From: Jiulongibacter sediminis
GTDB taxonomy: Bacteria; Bacteroidota; Bacteroidia; Cytophagales; Spirosomataceae
DNA: 64,000 nt
Assembly: GCF_001306455.1 (NCBI RefSeq)
Contig: NZ_LGTQ01000009.1
Coordinates: 186,001-250,000 of the forward strand
Direction: 5' to 3'
A program made the position numbers and the translations under genes. Below the pieces are notes generated by a model. That model was given only the letters and a program-made list of their open reading frames with translations. It searched no databases and was not told the DNA's origin. Below, piece by piece: positions 18,101 through 25,432 of this stretch. Numbering within the stretch: position 1 is the stretch's first letter; each line of letters begins with the position of its first letter.

Positions 18101-18468
18101 GCTTCACGGCATTTCTGGTTGTACTCGGCCACAGAAATTTTCTTTCCGATATCCTCTTTCGTAATGCCAAGTTCTTTCTCTACCTGAAGTTCAACAGGAA
18201 GACCATGCGTATCCCAGCCGCCTTTACGGTTCACCTGAAAACCTTTAAGCGTTTTGTAGCGACAAAAAATATCCTTGATAGTACGGGCCATCACGTGATG
18301 AATACCCGGGGTGCCGTTTGCGGAAGGAGGGCCTTCGTAAAAGGTAAACGTTGGACTGCCCTCACGCTCGTCAATTGACTTTCTGAAAATGTCTTCTTTC
18401 TCCCAGAATTCCAGAATTTCGTTCGCCACCTCGGCGTAATTGACCGCTTTGTACTCAGGATATTTCAT
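15106..18468 (-). CDS. ileS: Isoleucyl-tRNA synthetase
   Basis: The 1120-residue class I synthetase attaches isoleucine to tRNA-Ile in the cytoplasm. The HIGH-type motif is at residues about 55-58 (GIHH within PPSANGTPGIHH), the KMSKR motif at 675-679, the editing CP1 domain lies between, and the C-terminus carries the anticodon-binding domain with the WYVRLGRRRFW segment. At about 1120 residues it belongs to the long, eukaryote-like IleS group that is usual in Bacteroidota; that group is often naturally tolerant of mupirocin (family knowledge, not shown here). No T-box leader was seen. Confidence 0.97.
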   Translation of the reverse strand: MKYPEYKAVNYAEVANEILEFWEKEDIFRKSIDEREGSPTFTFYEGPPSANGTPGIHHVMARTIKDIFCRYKTLKGFQVNRKGGWDTHGLPVELQVEKELGITKEDIGKKISVAEYNQKCREAVMRFTGLWSDMTDKMGYWVDMDAPYITYKNEYIESLWNLLKRLYDKGLLYKGYTIQPYSPAAGTGLSSHELNQPGTYRDVKDTSMTAQFKVQKDEKSQFLFDQAGDDEVYILAWTTTPWTLPSNAALTVGAGIHYSLVKTFNPYTHLPVNVVLASDRIGAYFNEKGKDGDFEAYPTSDKKILPWTVLGTFKGSELTGIHYDQLLPYVQPEEGDAFRVISGDFVTTEDGTGVVHTAPTFGADDFRVAQQNGVPAILVKDENGKDMPLVDRKGRFVKEVADFALEYVKAEYYTDEEIAAETEKQGRDKYLSVDERISIKLKEENRAFNVQKYEHNYPHCWRTDKPVLYYPLDSWFIKTTAVKDRLAELNKTINWKPESTGTGRFGNWLENLVDWNLSRSRYWGTPLPIWRNDEGEEICIGSVEELSQEIEKSIAAGFMTENYLKGGDYESFDLHRPYVDDVILVSESGKKLFREPDLIDVWFDSGAMPYAQWHMPFENKEIFDKAYPADFISEGVDQTRGWFFTLHAIAGMLYDSVAFKNVVSTGLVLDKNGNKMSKRLGNAVDPFETLKNYGADPTRWYMITNAQPWDNLRFDLAGVTEVRNKFFGTLTNTYNFFALYANLDGYNFTGNPDLSKCTELDKWVLSKLQTLIKEVDAAYEDYEPTKAGRAIQEFVTDQLSNWYVRLGRRRFWKGEISDDKKAAYETLGLCLKTVSQLMSPIAPFYADWLYKNLTGDAEKVSVHLSDMPVAKEEWINADLQTSMDYAQRISSMIHALRKANKLKVRQPLSKVLVPVLSKETRQLISSVDELIKTEVNIKSVEYLDDDSGVLSKKVKPNFKTLGPKYGKNMKDVAAAINGMSKEDLKSLETSGKIQLAVGEIELGDVEIQTEDLPGYLTAQDGNLTVALDITITEELKNEGIARDFVNKIQNYRKDSGFEVTDKINIQLQNNNEELAKAIEVNKDYICQEVQALSLEVIDSLSDAAELEMDEFVLVVKIRTA

Positions 18469-18604
18469 AAATATTTTTGTGCTTGATCTATCAAAAAATG
18501 CCCCCGTGGAGGCCTTTAAAAATCAGGGGGCAAAGATAGGGATTTCGACTCAAATACGATGTCGGACATTATATAAGTGGATATATTTGCTCAAATTTCT
18601 TCTC

Positions 18605-19987
18605 ATGAGATCACTCACAGAACTTCTTTATGCTTCTCTTCTCCGGTTTGTGAAGTTGGCCTTACGATTTGCTGGGGTTTTTCATTCTAAGACCAGGCTC
18701 AAAATGAAAGGTGATAAAAATTGGAAGAATACCGTTTTGAGAGACCAGAGTAAACCCCTCATATGGTTCCATTGTGCTTCTTTAGGTGAATTTGAGCAAG
18801 GCAGACCAGTGATGGAAAGGTTTGGAAAGCAGCATCCGGATTGGCAGATTCTCTTGACCTTCTTTTCTCCATCAGGCTTTGAAATCAGAAAGAATTATGA
18901 AGGGGCTGATATCATTTGTTATCTCCCTTTTGATTTGCCCGGGGAGGTCAATGCCTTTCTTGATCTTTATCAACCGCGGCTTGCGGTATTTGTGAAATAT
19001 GAGTTCTGGAGAAGTTTTAGTTTTGAGCTAAAGAGAAGAGAAATTCCGTTGATTTCAATCTCAACCATCCTCAGAAAAGATCAGTATTTCTTTAAATGGT
19101 GGGGTGGTTTCGGTCGTAATACCTTGAAAAGGTTCGATCATTTTTTTGTGCAGAATAAGCAAACAAAGGAGTTGCTCAATTCTATTGATATTCCTCAAAC
19201 CACTCTTGCCGGCGATACTCGCTTTGACCGTGTAGCGGATACTTTAAAATCGAGTCGGGAAGTTTCAGAGATTGAACGATTTAAAGGGGATTCAAAACTG
19301 ATGGTTTGCGGCTCGGTTTGGGAAGAGGATATGGAGGTTTTGATGGGAGTGTTCTCGGCTACGCTCGAACTGACAGAAGCTGGAGATAGGAAGCAGGAAG
19401 CGGGAAATGGGGAGAAGGGAGAAGGGAGGACGGAGAATGGTGATAGTGCTGGTTCTCAACCTTTAACCTTTAACCTTCAACCTTCCAACTCCAAAAATCT
19501 CAAATTCGTCATCGTACCCCACGAAATAAATCAGAAGCAAATTGATGGCTGGATCGCTAAAATTGAAAAGCCATGTCTTAAATTTTCGGAAATCAACTCT
19601 GAAACAGATTGGGAGAGTTTTGAAGTTCTTTTCATTGATAGCATTGGTTTGCTTTCTTCAGTTTATCGCTACGGCGATTTTGCTTTTATCGGCGGTGCTT
19701 TTGGGAAGGGGCTACACAATATTCTGGAAGCTGCTACTTTTGGTATGCCTATTTTCTTTGGAGATAAATCCTTTGATAAATTCCAGGAGGCCAATGACTT
19801 AATTGAGCAAAAGGTAGCTTTTCCAATAGCTGATGGGGAGGGATTGAAAGATAAGCTTTCTTACTTTCTTCTAAACGAACAAGACCTTTCGAAAACGTCA
19901 AACCTGGCCTCGGAATATGTAAAAAACCACACCGGGGCTACCGATGTGGTTTTGAAATGGATCGAGCAGGAAATCTCTACCCGTTGA
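18605..19987 (+). CDS. waaA: 3-deoxy-D-manno-octulosonic acid (Kdo) transferase with in-frame repeat insertion
   Basis: WaaA/KdtA adds Kdo from CMP-Kdo to lipid A precursor at the inner membrane. Family features are visible: FHCASLGEFEQGRPVME, LLTFFSPSGFEIRKN, a C-terminal GT-B domain with FIGGAFGKGLHNILEAATFGMPIFFG. I chose the ATG at 18605 (460 residues) because the longer frame from 18440 would run into ileS. Residues about 256-292 (nt about 19,370-19,500) are a polar, low-complexity insertion just before the FVIVPHE strand; it is encoded by a purine-rich then pyrimidine-rich repeat also typical of intergenic repeats in these genomes. Frame and conserved motifs continue on both sides. Confidence 0.9.
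   Translation: MRSLTELLYASLLRFVKLALRFAGVFHSKTRLKMKGDKNWKNTVLRDQSKPLIWFHCASLGEFEQGRPVMERFGKQHPDWQILLTFFSPSGFEIRKNYEGADIICYLPFDLPGEVNAFLDLYQPRLAVFVKYEFWRSFSFELKRREIPLISISTILRKDQYFFKWWGGFGRNTLKRFDHFFVQNKQTKELLNSIDIPQTTLAGDTRFDRVADTLKSSREVSEIERFKGDSKLMVCGSVWEEDMEVLMGVFSATLELTEAGDRKQEAGNGEKGEGRTENGDSAGSQPLTFNLQPSNSKNLKFVIVPHEINQKQIDGWIAKIEKPCLKFSEINSETDWESFEVLFIDSIGLLSSVYRYGDFAFIGGAFGKGLHNILEAATFGMPIFFGDKSFDKFQEANDLIEQKVAFPIADGEGLKDKLSYFLLNEQDLSKTSNLASEYVKNHTGATDVVLKWIEQEISTR
19368..19498 (+). repeat. Purine/pyrimidine-rich dispersed-type repeat inside waaA
   Basis: About 75 bp of G/A-rich, quasi-tandem sequence (GGAAGCAGGAAGC, GGGAGAAGGGAGAAGGGAGG) is followed by a C/T/A-rich part (CCTTTAACCTTTAACCTTCAA). 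It resembles the phrases at 30,360-30,400 and looks inserted in frame. Confidence 0.6.
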
Positions 19988-20834
19988 ATTTTGACATCAG
20001 GTAACCCAAGGCCATGCCATAAGCGACTTTAGTATTTTCCGCATCGTAATTCGGGTTACTTGGGTTGGCAAAACCATGCACACCCGGGAAAATCTTATAG
20101 GTCAGTTTCTTATCAGCCTTTTTCATGTTTGAAGCAAACTCCTCTATTACTTCCTTACTAATCCATTGCTCCGTGGCAAAAAGACCAAGAACGTCAGAAC
20201 TTAGGGTTTTCAATTGCTCCACATCCTGCACAGGCATTCCGTAATACATTACAGAGCCGACGTTTTGTTGTCCGCCAGCCAAGGCTGATTTAAGGGATAA
20301 ACCACCACCAAAGCACCAACCTACACTGGCCACTTTGGCGTTATCTCCGGCAAATTCATAACCTCCGTTAATGATACTTTGTAATCTAGCCTGATCGGCA
20401 CCCTGCATTAGCTTACCTGCTTCGGACGGGTCAGAAGCAACTTTTCCATCATACATGTCAAGAGCTAAAACATTGACATCTCCATGAAGGTCTTTATAAA
20501 ATTTATCTGCCTCGGTGCGAATATGATCATTCAATCCCCACCACTCCTGATACACGAAAAGCCATTTATCTGAATCGGTTTTGGCTTTGATGAAATAACC
20601 GGAAGCCATTTTACCATCAGGAGTATCAAATTTAATTTCTTCTCCCGGCCCTTCATGAATGATCCTCAATGGACGCGGATGCATTTTGACGAATTCAGGG
20701 TCTGAAACGAAATCGGCCATTGAAGTTGGCAGGTCTCCGTGGCAAATAGTGATTTCTCTTTTAGTTTCCTTTGAACCCAGATAAAATGGGAAAAAGGCAA
20801 AAAACAGAATGACAGATTGTAAAGCAATTTTCAT
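19977..20834 (-). CDS. Dienelactone hydrolase-family protein, exported
   Basis: An N-terminal hydrophobic segment (1-20) precedes an alpha/beta hydrolase domain of the dienelactone-hydrolase type: nucleophile C174 in GWCFGGG, His253 in GVHGFANPS, and the oxyanion region VYQEWWGLN near residue 95-102. The acid residue region reads ATEQWIS, so Glu may replace the usual Asp. It probably hydrolyses an ester or lactone in the periplasm. The 3' end overlaps convergent waaA by 11 bp. Confidence 0.85.
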   Translation of the reverse strand: MKIALQSVILFFAFFPFYLGSKETKREITICHGDLPTSMADFVSDPEFVKMHPRPLRIIHEGPGEEIKFDTPDGKMASGYFIKAKTDSDKWLFVYQEWWGLNDHIRTEADKFYKDLHGDVNVLALDMYDGKVASDPSEAGKLMQGADQARLQSIINGGYEFAGDNAKVASVGWCFGGGLSLKSALAGGQQNVGSVMYYGMPVQDVEQLKTLSSDVLGLFATEQWISKEVIEEFASNMKKADKKLTYKIFPGVHGFANPSNPNYDAENTKVAYGMALGYLMSKFNG

Positions 20835-20895
20835 TGTTTGATAAGTTTTGGTTTTGTCTGATAACAGTTAGAGGCTTTCAAATGATTCCAAAACC

Positions 20896-21912
20896 TTAAT
20901 GATCTTCTCTGATGTGTTTTTGAATGAGGTCTTCGCCCCAGTCGTTTGTTAAATCACTGACCACGGTGTGAACATGGTTGGCGTTATTTTGAGTACAGTC
21001 GTATTCCACCAATATTACCGGATGAGAAATTCGATAATAATGTCCGGCTCCCCACTCTTCAGCACCCATCCAGACAAAACGAAGGTGCTCGAAACCCACG
21101 TTCTCAACCTTTTGAAGTAGCTCCGTGGCAAACCCATACGGTGCCCTTCTGATATAATATCTGAGCATATTGGTGAAAGCCTCCTTCTGATCAGTGCTCA
21201 TTCTTTCGTAAGATAATCCTTCAGATTGGTTAACCACAGCCACTTTATTATTAGAACTCACCATATCATAAGGGGCTTTTTTACTTGTCTTGGCTATGGC
21301 TTTTTGTTCTGATGTCAGGGAATGAAGAAGGTCAAAACCCATCTGAGTTTCTTTTTGTAATACTTCGGTTCCTTCAGGCAAAGGCATGTTTGCGGGTACT
21401 CTTGCCGGGTTTGTGCCAAAAAATAATGGGGTGGCAGAATAGATTTTACCTTTGGCAGAAGAATAATTCAAGGACAAATGATGTCCTTCTATCCGCCATC
21501 CCCAGGGTTTATCTGCAGAGGGTTCCCCGAATATGGAGAAGTAGTATTTTTCCGGGTCACGGTGGTCGCTACCAGCCGGCCTGTTTTCTAATACGTGAAG
21601 AACCCCTTCCAGTTGCATAATGGCCTTTGTTGTAGAAGCACCTCTTTCACTTAAAGAAGCCGAGAGGACATCCATGGCCTGTTTCTTTTGCTCAATTTAA
21701 TTTGCGGTAGTCAAGGCCTTTTCTGGGTACGGGGGTATAAAACCAGTTGGTTCGTTCTTGACTTTCCAGCGGGAAAACGGCCTCTTTTTTTGTTCTGCCG
21801 ACAAGGTTTCCAAGAATGAACTTGTGGCGTTCAATACTTCCTTGTTTGTATTTTTTTGGGCGGAACAGCCAAAACAAACGAGTGCCGCGAAGGCAAGGAT
21901 CAGGCTTTTCAT
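20896..21912 (-). pseudogene. DUF3500 lipoprotein gene with two compensating frameshifts
   Basis: The ORF starting at 21912 gives a lipoprotein signal (Cys16 in VCFGC) and the start of a DUF3500 domain, but stops at 21697. The expected text continues in the -1 frame (EAVFPLESQERTNWFYTPVP, then RKGLDYRKLN) from an A7 run at 21785-21791 until TGA at 21694-21692; the rest (EQKKQAMDVLSASLS onward) is in the original frame again and open to 20896. So a one-base loss and a later one-base gain bracket about 95 bp. Without recoding the product is only 71 residues. The remaining 259-codon part is well preserved. The function of DUF3500 is unknown. Confidence 0.8.
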
Positions 21913-22004
21913 TTTCAGATTCAGGGTTGAATTGTCTTACAATCTACATATATTTAGGGTCAATTCATCAGGCAGTAGACCTGTGAAAGGCAGACCAAGA
22001 CCAA

Positions 22005-22793
22005 ATGAATATAAGTATCATAGGAACGGGCAATATCGCCTGGCATTTTATTCAGGTTTTTGAAGAAAATGATCTCAATGTGGCCGAGGTTTTTGCCCGG
22101 AAGAAGCGAAAAGCTGCTGATATGCAGGGTTATGCCTATGATGTTGCGGTGCAAACGAATCTTGATTTCAGCAATAGCACCTCAAAAGTTTTCTTTCTGG
22201 CCGTTTCTGATGATGCCATTGTCCAGGTAGCTTCTGAAATACGCCTTCCTAAAGAGGCCATTTTAGTGCATACCTCCGGTGCGAAAACTTTGGGTGAGCT
22301 GTCTGTTGCTTTGGAAAGAAACCCTGAGGTAAAAATGGGAGTTTTTTATCCTTTGATGACCTTCACGAGAGGTGTTCCGGTTGATTTCAGGAAAGTACCC
22401 ATCTGTATTGAAGGGGAAGACGAATATACCTTGTCAATTTTGAGGGGAATTGCTCAAAAAATCTCCGGAAATGTGAGCGAAATCACCTCACATCAGCGTT
22501 TGGTTCTTCATGTTGCTGCGGTTTTTGGTTGTAACTTTGTCAATCACCTGTGGGCTTTGTCAAAAGAAATAGTTGAAGAAGAGGAGATTGATTTTGAAAT
22601 TCTCAAACCCCTAATTTCTGAAACTTTTCAAAAAGCCATGAAGGCTGAACATCCGGCTCAGGTACAAACCGGGCCTGCTGTCAGAGATGATGAAAGTACC
22701 ATTGAAAAGCACAAAAAGCTTGTAAAAGAAGACCCTGACTTATTAAAAGTATATAAAACCTTAACTCAAAGTATCCAGGATTGGCACCAATAA
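22005..22793 (+). CDS. Rossmann-fold protein with DUF2520 domain (F420/NADP-oxidoreductase-like)
   Basis: Residues 3-8 (ISIIGTGNIA) form a dinucleotide-binding GxGxxA loop. The N-terminal half is a Rossmann domain with VHTSGAKTLGEL and MGVFYPLMTFTRG, and the C-terminal half is the helical DUF2520 domain (HVAAVFGCNFVNHLWALS, ETFQKAMK, GPAVRDDESTIEKH). The family is a beta-hydroxyacid-dehydrogenase-like reductase group of unknown substrate. It overlaps the next gene by 13 bp, so the two are likely cotranscribed. Confidence 0.88.
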   Translation: MNISIIGTGNIAWHFIQVFEENDLNVAEVFARKKRKAADMQGYAYDVAVQTNLDFSNSTSKVFFLAVSDDAIVQVASEIRLPKEAILVHTSGAKTLGELSVALERNPEVKMGVFYPLMTFTRGVPVDFRKVPICIEGEDEYTLSILRGIAQKISGNVSEITSHQRLVLHVAAVFGCNFVNHLWALSKEIVEEEEIDFEILKPLISETFQKAMKAEHPAQVQTGPAVRDDESTIEKHKKLVKEDPDLLKVYKTLTQSIQDWHQ

Positions 22794-23764
22794 GAATTTC
22801 CCTTATTAGTTTGTTTTTTACTCTGATCTTGCTGGCTTGTGGTGGCAGTGAAGAAACCAAAAGCAGCACTGATATAAACTCGCCCAGAGCAGAACTACCC
22901 GTTACTATTCTTTATACAGGCACGGCTGAGCCTGAGGAAAAGGAAATGATTATCAACGACAAAGAAGCTCCTGAGGGCATGATCGCTATCAATGGTGGTA
23001 ATGTCAGAATTGGCTCTGAAGAAGGTTTTGATCATGAAAGGCCCCTATTTTGGGCTCGTGTAAAACCTTATTTTCTGGATAAATCACCGGTTACGGTAGC
23101 TCAGTTTCGTGAGTTTGTAGAAGCTACAGGTTATAAAACTGAAGCCGAAGAATTTGGCAATGCCGGAGTTATTCATGAATCCACCGGTAAAAATTGGATC
23201 CTAAAAGATGGAGCCAACTGGCGGTACCCGATGGGTCCTGATTTTCCAGCTGCTAATGATGATCATCCGGTAACCCAGGTCTCTTGGCGTGATGCTATGG
23301 CTTATGCCCAATGGGCAGGTAAAAGACTGCCTCATGAAATAGAATGGGAGCATGCTGCCCGTAACGCGGAAAATTCCAGGTCTATTTATCCATGGGGAGA
23401 TTCTTTAAGCACTTCATTAGGCTTTAAAGCCAATGTTTGGAATGGGATTTTTCCTGAGTTCAACAGAGTTGAAGATGGTTTTTCAGAGACTTCACCTGTG
23501 GGCCAATACGGCGAAACTCCAATAGGTTTAACAGATATGAGCGGTAATGTCTGGGAATGGTGCCTAAACTATAAATTTGATTACAGAGCCCTTATCATTG
23601 ATGATTTTCCGGGAGGAATGGATCAGGAAAAAGCTCAACGAGGAGGTTCGTTTCTTTGTGAGCCTACCTGGTGTCATGGCTACAGGGTTTCAGGACGCTC
23701 TTCTTCCACACCTGAAACAAGCCTTTTTCATATCGGTTTTCGTTGTCTGAAAGAGATCGATTAA
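22781..23764 (+). CDS. Formylglycine-generating enzyme-like lipoprotein
   Basis: The protein has a lipoprotein signal (ILLAC, Cys20) and a full SUMF1/FGE domain (about 62-325). Both active-site cysteines of true formylglycine-generating enzymes are present, C293 and C298 in RGGSFLCEPTWC, together with VSWRDAMAYAQWAGKRLP, WEHAARN and DMSGNVWEW. Such enzymes oxidise a cysteine in sulfatases to formylglycine with copper and oxygen. The start is TTG at 22781, inside the preceding gene; no ATG would keep the signal peptide. No sulfatase is in the window, so the target is elsewhere. Confidence 0.87.
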   Translation: MAPIRISLISLFFTLILLACGGSEETKSSTDINSPRAELPVTILYTGTAEPEEKEMIINDKEAPEGMIAINGGNVRIGSEEGFDHERPLFWARVKPYFLDKSPVTVAQFREFVEATGYKTEAEEFGNAGVIHESTGKNWILKDGANWRYPMGPDFPAANDDHPVTQVSWRDAMAYAQWAGKRLPHEIEWEHAARNAENSRSIYPWGDSLSTSLGFKANVWNGIFPEFNRVEDGFSETSPVGQYGETPIGLTDMSGNVWEWCLNYKFDYRALIIDDFPGGMDQEKAQRGGSFLCEPTWCHGYRVSGRSSSTPETSLFHIGFRCLKEID

Positions 23765-23817
23765 TTGAATAAAAGTTTGGTATTTAGAAACAGGGATGTT
23801 TCTTTTGTTTTTAACTA

Positions 23818-24324
23818 ATGAAATTGTCAGGAATAAAGATTGCATTGATCGCCCTTGTGGCCGGTACACTTCGTGTATCTGGTCAAGCCTCTTTTAGGGT
23901 AGAGATTATAATTCCTGAAGCAGCACAGATTCGTCTAAAGCCGGGTACGGCAAACACTACAAATTTTAATTTTGCTACCGAAAAGCAGCTTGAAAGTGGT
24001 CTTACAAATGGTAAGGCGGCAACACTGCAGGTAAGGTCAAACAAACTTTGGGTAGCTAGTGCACAGGCAGAAACTCCTTTCTTTACGAAAGTGGAAACAG
24101 GTGATTTATCTGACATGCCAAGTACCGTACTTTCACTCAGATCTGGTAAAGGTTTGGCACCCTACTTACCATTATCTATTGTAGGAGTACCCTTGAAATC
24201 TGGAGGGACCGGACTTTTTGGTGGCAAAAATGAATTCGATGTTGATTTTAAAGCTTCTCCGTCCTTTGACCAGCCAGCAGGTACCTATGCCATGAATGTG
24301 CTTTTCACTGTAAGCTCCCTTTAG
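23818..24324 (+). CDS. Secreted fibre subunit-like protein A
   Basis: A 168-residue protein with signal peptide (1-22, ending VSGQ). It shares with three neighbours a beta-rich sequence, an N-x-x-W motif after a strand (VRSNKLWVASAQAE), and a C-terminal strand after PAGTY (AMNVLFTVSSL). This resembles pilin subunits of the DUF4402/spore-coat-U type, whose last strand is normally PAGxYxxxxxFTV. It lies 53 bp after the FGE gene and is separated from the other subunit gene by a 561-bp leader. Confidence 0.6.
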   Translation: MKLSGIKIALIALVAGTLRVSGQASFRVEIIIPEAAQIRLKPGTANTTNFNFATEKQLESGLTNGKAATLQVRSNKLWVASAQAETPFFTKVETGDLSDMPSTVLSLRSGKGLAPYLPLSIVGVPLKSGGTGLFGGKNEFDVDFKASPSFDQPAGTYAMNVLFTVSSL

Positions 24325-24885
24325 AAACGAACGTAACAGGGCTTTTAATCCTACTTTACCACACAAGAATATTCAGCTAAAATAAAGGGTAAGCCCCTGA
24401 TAGTCTTACGGTTAAATCTGGATCCATAATCTTCTCAAGCAAGTACGAATTCAGTTTTTACATATACGAAAATTTATTTTGTAAATACGAAATAAAATTT
24501 GGCATAGAATTTGGGTGATAATTGACAACGATTAGGGTTGAAAAATAGCCTACTCGATAAAGTTATTTGAAGAATTCAAATTCAATTTCAGAGGCTTGAA
24601 TTAATAGTTAAAGTCCTCAGGAAAAGTGACTGATTATCCACGAAAGTGGAAATGAAGTTTGGTTCTCGAATAGCAAACAGATTTGTCAGAAAAAAACGTA
24701 TTTAAATCTAAGGCTGCATGGTCCTTGGTCCGCCCTGATATCTGCTTTGTTGTTATTGGATACTACACTTCAGTTAAAGTCACCTCTGAATACTTCATTG
24801 ATCTCGTACTAAAGTTCAATTATTAATAACAACGTACCTGCAGAGACGTGTTAATCTGCAAACACTATTTTAAACAAAAAGTAAA
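24325..24885. other. Long gene-free leader with phased repeats
   Basis: This 561-bp stretch has no credible gene. It is A/T-rich, contains three TACGAA repeats (24444-24491) and a TTTGG-N16-TAATTG promoter-like arrangement near 24498-24525, and ends with the subunit B gene preceded by an A-rich sequence. A long regulated 5' region is the best reading. Confidence 0.5.
24444..24491. promoter_or_regulatory. Three TACGAA direct repeats at exact 21-bp spacing
   Basis: TACGAA occurs at 24444-24449, 24465-24470 and 24486-24491. The 21-bp period equals two helical turns, so a protein would bind on one DNA face. LytTR-type regulators typically bind direct repeats spaced by about 21-22 bp; whether a LytTR protein binds here is inference. 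Confidence 0.55.
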
Positions 24886-25353
24886 ATGAAAAAATCTCTT
24901 TTAACCGTAGCTTTCGCCTTCTTTGGTTTTGCTGGATTTAGCCAAAATTTCAATGTGAGCGTGTCTATCCCTCCAGTTATGTCCTTTCAAACAACTCCAG
25001 GAGAAGATGTAACTGTATCTGCAACAGAAACAGACCTGGATGGAGGAACTCTTTCAGCCTCTGGTAGTCATTCATACAAAATTAAGACGAACCAGCTTTG
25101 GCAAATTACTGCTGCAGCAGATGGTGATATCACAAACGAATCGGATGGTGCTTTTTCAATCCCTGTAAGTAACCTAACAGTTGGCGGCCAAGCCATGAGC
25201 ACTACTGGTGCTACTGTAGAAACTGGTGGAAGAGGGAAAGAAAAAACAGGAACTATTGCTTACAACTTAACTTATACGCCAGCAGATCTTTATGTATTGG
25301 AGCCGGGTACTTACTCTGCTACAATTACCTATACGCTTGAGGCCCAGCCTTAA
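24886..25353 (+). CDS. Secreted fibre subunit-like protein B (candidate major subunit)
   Basis: The 155-residue protein has a signal peptide (1-19, ending GFSQ). The mature part is small, Thr/Ser/Gly-rich and beta-predicted, with YKIKTNQLWQITAAADG in the middle and a C-terminal LEPGTYSATITYTLEAQ strand. The layout matches DUF4402-like pilin subunits. The long leader with phased repeats and a terminator directly behind suggest high, separately controlled expression, as expected for a major subunit; that is inference. Confidence 0.62.
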   Translation: MKKSLLTVAFAFFGFAGFSQNFNVSVSIPPVMSFQTTPGEDVTVSATETDLDGGTLSASGSHSYKIKTNQLWQITAAADGDITNESDGAFSIPVSNLTVGGQAMSTTGATVETGGRGKEKTGTIAYNLTYTPADLYVLEPGTYSATITYTLEAQP

Positions 25354-25374
25354 TTGGTACGGTGTTTGATTTGT

Positions 25375-25413
25375 AAAGGGCAGGAGGTTCAGACTTCCTG
25401 CCCTTTTCTATTT
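25375..25413 (+). terminator. Terminator or attenuator between subunit B and the usher-like gene
   Basis: AAAGGGCAGGA (25375-25385) pairs perfectly with TCCTGCCCTTT (25396-25406), an 11-bp stem with a 10-nt loop, followed by TCTATTT. It ends 20 bp before the GTG start of the next gene in the same direction. Confidence 0.85.
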
Positions 25414-25432
25414 AACCCTGGAAGGGATTTAC

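Noticed and set aside
18291-18302. CATCACGTGATG as a possible parS site
   Set aside because: Only the TCACGTGA core matches parS; it is inside ileS coding sequence and the flanks differ from TGTTTCACGTGAAACA.
17698-18378. Plus-strand ORF of 226 codons
   Set aside because: It lies fully antisense to the conserved N-terminal half of ileS and its translation has no domain or signal; a shadow of ileS codon use.
18440-18604. Longer waaA start
   Set aside because: It would start inside the divergent ileS gene and adds residues without WaaA similarity; the ATG at 18605 fits the family N-terminus.
24444-24491. CRISPR-like repeat array
   Set aside because: The units are only 6 bp, just three of them, with unrelated 15-bp gaps; a regulator-site array is a better reading.
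24633-24641. TTATCCACG as a DnaA box in the fibre leader
   Set aside because: A single one-mismatch match is expected by chance in A/T-rich sequence, and there is no second box nearby.
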